DNA of 64,000 nucleotides from Aliarcobacter thereius LMG 24486 (GTDB lineage Bacteria > Campylobacterota > Campylobacteria > Campylobacterales > Arcobacteraceae), in contig NZ_CP035926.1 in assembly GCF_004214815.1 (NCBI RefSeq), positions 434,001-498,000 of the forward strand, given 5' to 3'. Under the pieces are notes generated by a model, which was not told the DNA's origin, searched no databases, and saw only the letters and a program-made list of their open reading frames with translations. Position numbers and translations under genes: made by a program. Of this stretch, positions 1-8,567 are shown one piece after another (positions within the stretch are counted from its first letter, which is position 1; each line of letters begins with the position of its first letter).

Positions 1-808
1 ACTGACCTAAATATGTATCCATTCCACACATATCATTCATAATATCTTGAAAACTATGAGCGTGGGCATTGTAAAGATATACAAAAATTTCATCATCTTT
101 TTTTAGAAAATTCTTTTTACCAAAATCTGTATATGCTGTTGCACCTGCTGCTATTACTATTCCTTTAGCTTTATGTGCATTTTGTAAAAATTGACCCAAC
201 TCTTCTAGCGGACCACAATCCTCTTGACAATTTAAAATATCAATCATCCAATTTTTTAATTTTTCAAAAAAGTAGCTATATGATTTTACAGAGCTTGTTG
301 TCCCATAATCATATACAATTCCATCTCTTTTTATAAAAGAAGAGATATGATATTTACTTAAAATCCCTTTTTCTGTGAAGTTATCAATAGGAATTATATC
401 TTGAGATATTCCTTTTGTTTTCTCTCCCCAATTTTTTTTAGTACTAAGTTTACTTCCATCTTGAAATCTTAATGAACAATCATTAAAAGCACTAAAATAC
501 TTAGGAACAATATCAACAACTTTTTCATTTTCATATACAAAATCACAAATAAGTGCAACTTCAGCCTCAACTTGTAGTTTATCATCTTCTCTTCCATGAG
601 TTAAGACAATTTCGTCGCAAATAGGATAAGTTCCTAAAAAACTATCATGACCTTTTATATAAAAAGGAAACATACCTTTTGGAGCATTTTCTTCTTCTGT
701 TTTAATAAGTGCAAAACCGTCAGCTTCTCCAGCTTCTCCTAAATGGTTTGCAAAGTTTCCAGCAACTGCAAAACCTAAGTAATCTTTTAAATCTTCTAAT
801 AAATTCAT
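1..808 (-). CDS. FAH-like conserved hypothetical protein, 3' end beyond window (possibly DUF5718)
   Basis: The open frame starts at ATG 808 (reading MNLLEDLKDYLGFAVAGNFA) and runs off the left edge without a stop, so only the N-terminal ~269 residues are seen. The segments around GNFANHLGEAGEADGF, QVEAEVALICDF and SAFNDCSLR resemble the fumarylacetoacetate-hydrolase fold, in which acidic residues and an N-D-x-S/T-x-R motif build the metal site. From memory, proteins of this look in Arcobacter and Campylobacter are filed as DUF5718; I cannot confirm that here. No substrate can be inferred. It reads in the same direction as the fumarase gene upstream but is separated from it by a hairpin. The coding call is confident, the function is not. 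Confidence 0.75.
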   Translation of the reverse strand, partial: MNLLEDLKDYLGFAVAGNFANHLGEAGEADGFALIKTEEENAPKGMFPFYIKGHDSFLGTYPICDEIVLTHGREDDKLQVEAEVALICDFVYENEKVVDIVPKYFSAFNDCSLRFQDGSKLSTKKNWGEKTKGISQDIIPIDNFTEKGILSKYHISSFIKRDGIVYDYGTTSSVKSYSYFFEKLKNWMIDILNCQEDCGPLEELGQFLQNAHKAKGIVIAAGATAYTDFGKKNFLKKDDEIFVYLYNAHAHSFQDIMNDMCGMDTYLGQ

Positions 809-916
809 AAATATAATTCCTAACAAATAAAAGCAAAATAGTACCAAAAAATAGTATTGAGAATGTCAAAAAAGCAATATAATCTGACTTTTTAAGTTAA
901 ATTTAAGATAAAGTGA

Positions 917-943
917 TTACAAAGAGTAAAAAACTCTTTGTAA
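917..943. terminator. Hairpin after fumarase gene
   Basis: An 11-bp perfect inverted repeat (TTACAAAGAGT / ACTCTTTGTAA) with a 5-nt A loop lies just downstream of the fumarase stop. No clear U-run follows on the minus strand, so termination may be partial. Its position between two minus-strand genes fits a terminator or mRNA-end stabiliser. Confidence 0.55.
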
Positions 944-947
944 TAAA

Positions 948-2447
948 CTATTTATTTATAGTTCTCCATTTAGCAGGACCAGTTGTGTGAATAGAGTTAC
1001 CTTCTGTATCAACTGCAACAGTAACAGGCATATCTTTAACTTCAAATTCATAAATAGCTTCCATTCCCATCTCTTCAAATGCAAGAGTTTTTGCACCTTT
1101 GATTGATTGAGAAATTAAATATGCAGCTCCACCAGTTGCAATTAAATAGATAGATTTGTACTCTTTTATTAAATCGATTGTAGGTTGTTTTCTTTCACCT
1201 TTACCAATCATTCCCATAATCCCAATTTCCATCATATCTTTTGTAAATTTATCCATTCTTGTAGCTGTAGTTGGTCCAGCAGGTCCTACAACTTCACCTT
1301 TTACAGGATCAACAGGTCCTACATAGTAGATGAATTTATCTTTTAGCTCAACTCCATTTGGAAGAGGTTTTCCTGCATTTTTATACTCAACTATTTTTTT
1401 ATGAGCAGCATCACGTGCAGTTAAAATCTTTCCTGATAAAAGTAGAGTATCCCCTGATTTAAATTGAGAAAGATTCTCTTTTGTTAAATCTTCAATATTT
1501 ACTCTTTTAATAGTATCCATTGGAAGTTCAAGATCTGGCCAAATACTTAAATCTGGTTTTTCAAATTTTGCAGAACCATTTCCATCTAATTCAAAATGAA
1601 TATGTCTAGTTGCAGCACAGTTTGGAATCATAGCAACAGGTAGTGATGCAGCATGACAAGGATAATCTAAGATTTTAACATCTAAAACAGTTGTTAATCC
1701 ACCAAGACCTTGAGCACCAATTCCAAGTTTATTTATATCTTCGTAAAGTTTTAGCCTTAACTCTTCAAGAGGAGTTTGTGCCCCTCTAGCTTTTAATTCA
1801 TGAATATCAACATGACCCATTAAAGACTCTTTTGCTAAAAGCATAGATTTTTCTGGGTTTCCACCAATTCCTATACCTAAAATACCAGGAGGACACCAAC
1901 CAGCACCCATATCTTTTACATTTGCCATAACCCAATCATAAATACTATCACTTGGATTTAAAACAGCAAATTTTGATTTGTTTTCACTTCCTCCACCTTT
2001 TGCTGCAACAGTGATATCTAATTTATCAGAGTTATCAACACTTACATGAATAACAGCTGGAGTATTGTTTTTTGTATTTGTTCTTTTTCCAGCAGGATCA
2101 CTTACAACAGAAAATCTAAGAGTATTATCTGGATCAGTATAACCTTTTGCAACACCTTCATTTAGTAAATCTTCAAGATTTTTTGTAATATCAAGATTTG
2201 CTTTTAAACCAACTTTTACAAAAATATTTACACTACCTGTATCTTGGCAAAGAGGTCTATGTCCCATTGCACACATTTTTGAGTTTATTAAAATTTGACC
2301 TAAAGCATTTTTTGCAGAATCACTTTTTTCATTTTCATAAGCTTCTACCATACCTTTTACAAAGTCTTCTGGATGATAAAAAGAGATGAATTGACATGCA
2401 GATGCAACTGAATCTATAATATCTTGTTCTGTAATTTTTTTACTCAT
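948..2447 (-). CDS. fumA: Class I (iron-sulfur) fumarate hydratase, possibly also mesaconase
   Basis: This is a 499-residue fused class I fumarase carrying both the alpha-type and beta-type domains. It catalyses fumarate/malate interconversion in the cytosol using a [4Fe-4S] cluster. Visible hallmarks are CQDTGS, GWCPPGILGIGIGG and PNCAATRH, which contribute the three cluster cysteines, then the C-terminal LSGKILTARDAAHKK and VGPAGPTTATRMD motifs. I chose ATG 2447 because AAGGA lies at the right distance upstream; an in-frame ATG at 2495 has no such site and would add 16 unlikely residues. Class I fumarases are known to accept mesaconate in some bacteria (established for E. coli and Burkholderia enzymes). 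That matters here because the gene lies directly after a mesaconyl-CoA hydratase operon; the link is inference. Confidence 0.93.
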   Translation of the reverse strand: MSKKITEQDIIDSVASACQFISFYHPEDFVKGMVEAYENEKSDSAKNALGQILINSKMCAMGHRPLCQDTGSVNIFVKVGLKANLDITKNLEDLLNEGVAKGYTDPDNTLRFSVVSDPAGKRTNTKNNTPAVIHVSVDNSDKLDITVAAKGGGSENKSKFAVLNPSDSIYDWVMANVKDMGAGWCPPGILGIGIGGNPEKSMLLAKESLMGHVDIHELKARGAQTPLEELRLKLYEDINKLGIGAQGLGGLTTVLDVKILDYPCHAASLPVAMIPNCAATRHIHFELDGNGSAKFEKPDLSIWPDLELPMDTIKRVNIEDLTKENLSQFKSGDTLLLSGKILTARDAAHKKIVEYKNAGKPLPNGVELKDKFIYYVGPVDPVKGEVVGPAGPTTATRMDKFTKDMMEIGIMGMIGKGERKQPTIDLIKEYKSIYLIATGGAAYLISQSIKGAKTLAFEEMGMEAIYEFEVKDMPVTVAVDTEGNSIHTTGPAKWRTINK

Positions 2448-2480
2448 AAATTTTCCTTCTTTATTATTTGAAATCTCTAG

Positions 2481-2486
2481 ATTATA
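2481..2486 (-). promoter_or_regulatory. -10 element for fumarase
   Basis: A perfect TATAAT on the minus strand lies ~35 bp upstream of the chosen fumarase start, with no strong -35. With the terminator at 2571-2602 it suggests the fumarase has its own transcript. Confidence 0.5.
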
Positions 2487-2570
2487 GCAATGCACTTTAT
2501 AAAAATTGCTTTTATGAGACTAATTTTATCTTTAAATTTAATATATTGTTTAGTTTTGAAATATTTTATA

Positions 2571-2602
2571 AAAAAAGCTACCCTTGAAAAAGAGTAGCTT
2601 TA
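2571..2602 (-). terminator. Intrinsic terminator of the lyase/hydratase operon
   Basis: On the minus strand an AAAGCTAC...GTAGCTTT stem is followed by a run of T residues, immediately after the stop of the lyase gene at 2609. It marks the likely end of the operon that begins near 8400. Confidence 0.8.
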
Positions 2603-2608
2603 TAAGAA

Positions 2609-3592
2609 TTAAGCAAAAAACCTTTTTTCTGCTTCTGGAAGAAGTGCAACTCCTGAGAATTTTGCTCTTTGAACTAATTCCCAAAAATATCTATAAGTTG
2701 CTCTATCGTGTAGTTCTCCATCATATTGAATTGGTCCCCACTCAGCATCTTGAGCTTTAATTAAAATATTCTGAGCAGCTACAAGTTCTGTAAAGTCTGG
2801 TTTCATAGCATCAACAATAGCTTGTACTTGTGTTGGGTAAATTGACCACATTCTCATAAATCCAAATTCATTTCTTGCTCTTTCAGCATCTTTATATGTT
2901 TGATAAGGATTTTTAAGATCAAGAGTAACATTATGACAAGGTATTACATAGTTTTGAATAGCTGCTTGTGCAACTCTAGCTTTTGCAGCAGAAATCAATC
3001 TATGTTCAAATTGTCCAGGACTTCTCATATTAATTGCTGGAATCGCTCCTTGATAACCAGAAACAAAATCCATTAAACCAAAATCTAAAACTTGTAGCCA
3101 AGGAAGAGTTGCAATCTTTTCAACATCATTTAAAGCTCCATGAGTTTCAATTAATACATGAATTGGAATCTCTCTTTTAATTCCATTTTCTTTTGCTACT
3201 TTTTGAATATACTCTATTTGTGTTTTAGCATCTTCATAACAAGTTGATTTTGGTAGAGTAATATATGCAAGAGTTTCTCCAGCTCCTGCAACTAATATAT
3301 CAACATCTTGTCTCCAGTCTTTATGTGAATGGTCATGAATTCTTGTTCCAGCCATTTTAAATGGGTTAGCATCAGAATTTACAACTCTTACTATCATTTG
3401 TGCATGTTCAACTTCTTTACCAGTTTCTGCTCCATCTTCACAATCACAAGTGATATCAAAAACAGGACCTAGTTTTTTTTGCATTTCAAAACCTTTTAGG
3501 ATTAGCTTTTCGCTTCCTGCAAAGTGCTCACAAGTTGGGATAATTGGTAAAGATTTACCAGCTTCAAATAGTGCTTGATTTGGGTGTGTCAT
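2609..3592 (-). CDS. HpcH/HpaI-CitE family CoA-ester lyase (malyl-/beta-methylmalyl-CoA lyase-like)
   Basis: A 327-residue TIM-barrel lyase of the CitE/Mcl superfamily, which reversibly cleaves 3-hydroxyacyl-CoA esters such as malyl-CoA, beta-methylmalyl-CoA or citramalyl-CoA. The expected active-site set is present: DCEDG (about 50-54), an arginine in TRIHDH (84), K115, the metal-ligand glutamate in LIETHG (149) and the metal-ligand aspartate in GLMDF (175). The start MTHPNQALFE is 30 bp downstream of the hydratase gene's stop and follows it in one transcript. The partner Mch makes beta-methylmalyl-CoA or malyl-CoA the most plausible substrate (products propionyl-CoA or acetyl-CoA plus glyoxylate). 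The exact substrate cannot be read from sequence. Confidence 0.85.
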   Translation of the reverse strand: MTHPNQALFEAGKSLPIIPTCEHFAGSEKLILKGFEMQKKLGPVFDITCDCEDGAETGKEVEHAQMIVRVVNSDANPFKMAGTRIHDHSHKDWRQDVDILVAGAGETLAYITLPKSTCYEDAKTQIEYIQKVAKENGIKREIPIHVLIETHGALNDVEKIATLPWLQVLDFGLMDFVSGYQGAIPAINMRSPGQFEHRLISAAKARVAQAAIQNYVIPCHNVTLDLKNPYQTYKDAERARNEFGFMRMWSIYPTQVQAIVDAMKPDFTELVAAQNILIKAQDAEWGPIQYDGELHDRATYRYFWELVQRAKFSGVALLPEAEKRFFA

Positions 3593-3622
3593 CGTTTTTT
3601 CCTTTATTTTAAATTAAATTAT

Positions 3623-4714
3623 TTATTTTTTTGTTGATTTTTTTGGAATAATTACTGTGTAATCTAAATCCAAAACTACATTTGGAAGATATTTACCATC
3701 TTCACCTTTTGCATCTTCTATCTCATTTGAAGATATATTCTTTAGAGCAATAGTTCTTAATCTTAAAAGACCAATATCTTCTCTTTTATGATCTATTTTC
3801 TCTAAAATCTCAGTATAAGCATAAATTGTATCTCCTGCATAAGTAGGATTACTATGAGTTCCACTGTTTATGCTATAAATCCATTGAGCATTTTGTAAAC
3901 CATTATATGAAGCTGTTCTTGCCATTGAAATCACAACTCCACCATACATTAATCTTTGTTTCATTGGAGTGCTTTGCATCATATGGTCATTGAAATGTAC
4001 TTTTGCATTGTTTTGGTAAAGTTTTGTTGCTAAAGTATGGTCACTATCATCAACAGTTATTCCCTCAGGATGATTAAGTCTTTCTCCTAGCTCATAATCT
4101 TCAAAGAAATATTTTCCACCACTTGCATCTGTATCTACACAAGAAATTTTTGGAATATTAATTTCATCTAAAATTTTTGTTGCTTTTTCAAATGATGGAA
4201 CTTCATTTATATCACTTTTAATAGAGTGATTTTTTTTATGAACCATTACCCATCTTTTTAGATTTAAAACCTCTTCATTATTTTGATTCATTCCAATTGA
4301 ATGAACATAAACAACTCCACTTTTTCCATTTGAATTCTCTTTTAATCCAATAACAGATGAAGTCATAGAAACTGTATCTCCTATATAAACTGGATTAGGA
4401 AAAGATATCTCTGCATATCCTAAGTTTGCAATTGCATTTAAAGATATATCTTGAACAGATTTTCCAAATGTTAAGTGAAACATTAAAAGATCATCTAAAG
4501 GTCTTTTTTTATAACCAAACTCTTTTGCTACAATATCACTTGAGTGTAAAGAGAATCTAGAACCTGTAAAAGCAATGTATAAAGATACATCACCTTCACT
4601 AATTGTTCTTGGAAGTGGATGAACTATTTTTTGACCAATTTTAAAATCTTCAAAATAGTTCCCAAAATTAATTTTATTGCTTATTTTTGACAAGTAAAAC
4701 TCCTTATTTTCCAA
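3623..4714 (-). CDS. mch: Mesaconyl-CoA hydratase (beta-methylmalyl-CoA dehydratase), MaoC family
   Basis: A 363-residue protein with two MaoC-like hot-dog halves (about 15-165 and 195-355). From recall its N-terminal half closely matches Mch of Rhodobacter and Chloroflexus. Shared features are the FEDFKIGQ opening, PRTISEGDVSLY, GSRFSLHSS, PLDDLLMFHLTFGK, DISLNAIANLGYAE and GVVYVHSIGMNQ. Mch interconverts beta-methylmalyl-CoA and mesaconyl-C1-CoA in the ethylmalonyl-CoA pathway, the 3-hydroxypropionate bicycle and the methylaspartate cycle. The start overlaps the end of the upstream ligase-lyase gene by 11 bp, so the two are co-translated or tightly coupled. No other enzyme of a complete named cycle is in the window, so the pathway direction is open. 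Confidence 0.88.
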   Translation of the reverse strand: MENKEFYLSKISNKINFGNYFEDFKIGQKIVHPLPRTISEGDVSLYIAFTGSRFSLHSSDIVAKEFGYKKRPLDDLLMFHLTFGKSVQDISLNAIANLGYAEISFPNPVYIGDTVSMTSSVIGLKENSNGKSGVVYVHSIGMNQNNEEVLNLKRWVMVHKKNHSIKSDINEVPSFEKATKILDEINIPKISCVDTDASGGKYFFEDYELGERLNHPEGITVDDSDHTLATKLYQNNAKVHFNDHMMQSTPMKQRLMYGGVVISMARTASYNGLQNAQWIYSINSGTHSNPTYAGDTIYAYTEILEKIDHKREDIGLLRLRTIALKNISSNEIEDAKGEDGKYLPNVVLDLDYTVIIPKKSTKK

Positions 4715-7226
4715 ATAAATTTTGACCTAAAGCTTTATATGTTTCGTAAAGCTTTATCATTTTTCTAGCCCAAACAATTCTTGAAGAATCTACTAATCTA
4801 TTATTATGTAATATTACTTCTTTTCCTTGCTTTGTAGCTTCTTCATATTTTTCTATCATATCTTCATAATCTTCAACTTCACTCTGTTTTGGAGTAAAAA
4901 TATCATTGATATAATCAATTTGAATTGGATGAATTAAAGATTTCCCATCAAATCCTAAATTAAATGCATCTTTTGTTGAATCTTCACAAGCAAATTCATC
5001 TTGAACATCAAAGTGAGGTCCATCTATTACCATCTTATTGTACGCTTTTGAAGCAAGTGCAATTTGTGCTAAATATGTAACAATTGCTTTTGAACCTCTT
5101 TTTATATCTATTTGAAGTCTATTTGCAAGTTTATTTGAACCAACAACAACAACTTCAACTTTTGGACTTGCTGCACAAATCTCATGTATATTTAAAACAG
5201 ATAAAGGAGTTTCTATCATAATCATAAGAGTAAGATTTGGATTAACTTCTTCTATTAGTTTAGCTGCTTTTAAAACATCCTCTTTTGTATCAATTTTAGA
5301 AAACAGTAAAGCATCTATTTCAATCTCTTTTGCTAATTCTAAATCTCTTTTAAGATCTTCGCTTCCAAGATTATTTACTCTTATTACTCTTTCACTCTCT
5401 CCAAACAAAGGACCATCTTTTTTAAATGTTTCTCTAATAACTGTTCTTCCAGCTTCTCTTTGCTCTTCTAAAATAGCTTCAAGATCAAAAATAACTGTAT
5501 CTGCTAAAACAGTTCTTGCTTTTTCCATTTTATGTAAATCATATGGTGGTACTAAAAGCATTGATCTTCTTGCTTTATATTCAACAATTTCTTCACCTTT
5601 TTCTATTGCAAAATATTGTTCGTGAAGATCTTTTACAAGTTGTTTTCTAAGAACTTTTCCATTTTTTGTTCTAGGATAATCACTCATAGAAAATATCTCT
5701 TTAGGAGCTTTATATTTAGCTAAATTATTTTGAGAAAATTTTAAAATCTCTTGTTCTTTTTCTTTACTTAAAGTGCTATGACCAACAACAGCAATAGCAA
5801 CTAATGTTTTATCTTTTTCAATATCAAGTCCAAAAGCTACACAATCAGCAACATCTGGATGAGTTTTTACAACTCTTTCTATTTCGTGTGGACTTACTCT
5901 AAATCCAAATGTATTTATAATGTCATCTTTTCTTCCAATAAACCAAATATAACCATCTTTGTCTTTTCTAGCATAATCACCTGTGAAGAAATATCCATCA
6001 TGTCTTGCTTTGGCTGTCTCTTCTTCAAGTTGCCAATACTCTAAAAATAATCCTGGATCATCTTCTCCAATGCAAATCATCCCCTCTTCTTCAACTCCAA
6101 CTTCTTCTAAAGTTTCAGGATTTATAAGTTTTACAATATGTCCTGGTTGTGGGAAACCAGCACTTCCTGGTCTTATTGGATTGTTTTTTGAGTGAGAAAT
6201 ATAGTATGAACACTCACTCATTCCAATAGCTTCAAATATATCTTGTTTGAATCTATCTCTCCAAAGTCCAAGCATTTCATCACTTAAATGCTCTCCAGCA
6301 CTCATACAATATCTTAGGCTAGGGCAATTTTCAAGAGTAAAATCTGTTTTTTGAATAATTTGTCTATAAATTGTTGGAACTCCAATAAATATAGTACATT
6401 CATGTTTTTTTATTAAATTAATCCATGTTGAAGCATCATTAGCTCCTTCATATGCAATAACTGTATGACCATTGTAAAGTGGATCCATAAGTGCAGAACC
6501 TAAAACATAAGTCCAGTTGAATTTCCCTGAGTGCATTATTCTGTCATTCTCTTTGAAATCAAACCAAAAATCAGTTGCTGGTTTTCTTCCAACAAGAGAT
6601 CTGTGTGAGTGTAAAACACCTTTTGGATAACCTGTTGTTCCTGAAGTATAAACTAAATATGCAGGTTCTCCTGATTTTGAATTATAGTGATTTGCTGTTT
6701 TATCACTTTTATCAAATATCGAATTTAATGCAAAAACTTCAATATCTTTTGGTTTTTTGAAGTTCTCAACACTATCAACTCCAGCTATAATTATTGTTTT
6801 TAGATTATCAAGGTTTTCTAAATAAGGAACAAGATTTTCATACATTGAAGCAGATAAAACAATAGCTTTTGCTTGAGAATCTTCTGCAAGATATTTAACT
6901 TCGCTACCACTTAAAAGTGTTGAAGTAGGAACTGCAATCATTCCACCTTTCATAACACCAAAAAACGAAATAGGATAAGCTAAAGAGTTTTTTAAACAAA
7001 CTAAAACTCTATCTCTTGCTTTTAGTCCTATCTCTTGTGTGAAAAAGTTTGCAACTTGATCAGATTTTGTTGCTAAATCTTTATATGAAATTTTATCAGT
7101 TCCAAGTTTATCATCTTCAATAATCATAGCAATATTGTTCTCTTTTGGAGTTCCAACATGAAGTGATGTACAAGCAACACCTATATTTAAAAATTCTGGT
7201 ATATCTATTTTTACTGTTTGGCTCAT
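4704..7226 (-). CDS. Acyl-CoA synthetase fused to a degenerate CitE-like lyase domain
   Basis: The 840-residue protein has two parts. Residues ~1-545 form an AMP-forming acyl-CoA/acid-CoA ligase: the P-loop TSGTTGYPKG (194-203), a GMSE motif (about 335), GDYAR and KDGYIWFIGRKDDIIN (about 416-438), and a C-terminal GKVLRK carrying the catalytic lysine. Residues ~552-840 resemble a CitE/HpcH lyase starting RRSMLLVPP. In the lyase part R616, K644 and E672 are kept, but the usual DLED is DLEA (581-584) and the usual metal-ligand Asp of G-x-x-D-L is lysine (GSNKL, K699). The lyase domain is therefore probably inactive or altered, perhaps a CoA-binding or docking module. Likely acids for activation are mesaconate, citramalate, malate or a short-chain acid; this is inference from neighbours. 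Confidence 0.85.
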   Translation of the reverse strand: MSQTVKIDIPEFLNIGVACTSLHVGTPKENNIAMIIEDDKLGTDKISYKDLATKSDQVANFFTQEIGLKARDRVLVCLKNSLAYPISFFGVMKGGMIAVPTSTLLSGSEVKYLAEDSQAKAIVLSASMYENLVPYLENLDNLKTIIIAGVDSVENFKKPKDIEVFALNSIFDKSDKTANHYNSKSGEPAYLVYTSGTTGYPKGVLHSHRSLVGRKPATDFWFDFKENDRIMHSGKFNWTYVLGSALMDPLYNGHTVIAYEGANDASTWINLIKKHECTIFIGVPTIYRQIIQKTDFTLENCPSLRYCMSAGEHLSDEMLGLWRDRFKQDIFEAIGMSECSYYISHSKNNPIRPGSAGFPQPGHIVKLINPETLEEVGVEEEGMICIGEDDPGLFLEYWQLEEETAKARHDGYFFTGDYARKDKDGYIWFIGRKDDIINTFGFRVSPHEIERVVKTHPDVADCVAFGLDIEKDKTLVAIAVVGHSTLSKEKEQEILKFSQNNLAKYKAPKEIFSMSDYPRTKNGKVLRKQLVKDLHEQYFAIEKGEEIVEYKARRSMLLVPPYDLHKMEKARTVLADTVIFDLEAILEEQREAGRTVIRETFKKDGPLFGESERVIRVNNLGSEDLKRDLELAKEIEIDALLFSKIDTKEDVLKAAKLIEEVNPNLTLMIMIETPLSVLNIHEICAASPKVEVVVVGSNKLANRLQIDIKRGSKAIVTYLAQIALASKAYNKMVIDGPHFDVQDEFACEDSTKDAFNLGFDGKSLIHPIQIDYINDIFTPKQSEVEDYEDMIEKYEEATKQGKEVILHNNRLVDSSRIVWARKMIKLYETYKALGQNLFGK

Positions 7227-7241
7227 TTTATTCTCCTAAAA

Positions 7242-8375
7242 TTACAGTTGACCATAAGGCCAATTTTCTTTAAATGTATTTAATGGCATTTTATTTAAAA
7301 CACTAAGAGCAAAAAGCTCATCTTCTTTTGTAAGGCTTTTAAGTGCGTAAGCTCTTAAAATATTTTGTAATGACTTTCCAAACATTGGAGGATCTAACAT
7401 TTCTCCTTCATATCTAATTGCACCACTTAAAAGTGCATCTGCTTCAATAGCAGCTTTTAATATTGAAACATCTTTTGCAATCTCATTTGGACTAGGAGTA
7501 AATGCAACTTTACAGATGTTTATATGATTTGGAGTAATAACTTGCTTCCCTGTTAATCCCATTGCACTCTCTCTTAGTGCATGAGAATATACATATTTAC
7601 TTGCTTCATCTCCATGTAAATCTAGCCATCTTCTAATATCTTTTTTCTCTACACAATTACTTGGTAAAGAGTGAGGTGTAAGAAGAACTTCAACTCCTCC
7701 AATCACTCCTTTTCCTTTGATTCTTGCTTCTAAAGTTAGCATATCAAAGTAAGTTTCAAGCTCATCCATCCATCCTTTTGGAGTGATTTTATAAGCCATA
7801 GCTTTTGAAAAGTCATGAATTCCAAAAACAATATGTTTTACAGTTGCATATTCCATAAGTCTATCTGCAATCTTTAAAGATTTAGGGTGTTCTATAATTG
7901 GTTGAATTGTAAGATTACTTCCAATAGAAATTAACCATGAAGATAGATCTCTAATCTCTGCACTTCCATATACTTCACCTGCTTTTGCCAATACAATCAC
8001 ATCAACATATTGATGAATTTGTTTTAACATTTTTAAATCTTCTTCGTACTCTTCAGTTCTAAATTGATTTATTCTAATAGCTATTTGAAAATCTCTTTCT
8101 GGAAATTTTGGTAGCTCTTGTATTAAAAGTTCTCTACTTTGAGCTTTTTGTCTACAACCATCTTCTAAGTCAAATAAAACTGTATGAGCTCTTGTATTAT
8201 AAGCATGTTTTTGTAGTCTTAGTTTTGCTTGTTCCATACTTTCGTAAGATCCATCAAGGGGATTAAACTTTATTGGAGGATAATAGATTTGAATCCCTGG
8301 CCAATAACCACCAAGAACTGGAGTCAAATCATCTTTCGCTGTTAATTTAGATAAATCTATTGAAGAAGTCATCAT
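7242..8375 (-). CDS. HpcH/HpaI-CitE family CoA-ester lyase (second, longer paralog)
   Basis: First gene of the operon, 377 residues, a second CitE-superfamily lyase with an extended N-terminus. Active-site features are intact: FDLEDG (68-73), R101 in IRIN, K131, the metal-ligand E162 in PIIEHP and D188 in GIHDF, then the C-terminal GLTGKQVITPNHINI motif equivalent to G-x-x-G-K-x-x-I-H-P. It differs clearly from the 327-residue lyase at 2609, so the two probably act on different CoA esters, for example one on beta-methylmalyl-/malyl-CoA and one on citramalyl-CoA. The start is a double ATG preceded by an AAAGAAAGGTT stretch. It is 15 bp upstream of the ligase-lyase gene. Confidence 0.83.
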   Translation of the reverse strand: MMTSSIDLSKLTAKDDLTPVLGGYWPGIQIYYPPIKFNPLDGSYESMEQAKLRLQKHAYNTRAHTVLFDLEDGCRQKAQSRELLIQELPKFPERDFQIAIRINQFRTEEYEEDLKMLKQIHQYVDVIVLAKAGEVYGSAEIRDLSSWLISIGSNLTIQPIIEHPKSLKIADRLMEYATVKHIVFGIHDFSKAMAYKITPKGWMDELETYFDMLTLEARIKGKGVIGGVEVLLTPHSLPSNCVEKKDIRRWLDLHGDEASKYVYSHALRESAMGLTGKQVITPNHINICKVAFTPSPNEIAKDVSILKAAIEADALLSGAIRYEGEMLDPPMFGKSLQNILRAYALKSLTKEDELFALSVLNKMPLNTFKENWPYGQL

Positions 8376-8567
8376 ATTTTCAACCTTTCTTTGAATTTTC
8401 TTTTATTTTTTATGAAAATGATTATACATAAAAAACTTATGATGAAGTTATACCAATATTAAAATGAATTCAATTTATATCTTTTAATATACAAAATATT
8501 TTTAAGCTTATTATAATAATTGGGATTAATAAATTATAATAGATTTAGATAGTTTATTTGATTTTAT

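Noticed and set aside
2448-2495. N-terminal extension of fumarase to ATG 2495
   Set aside because: No ribosome site upstream, and the AAGGA-led ATG at 2447 fits the family N-terminus.
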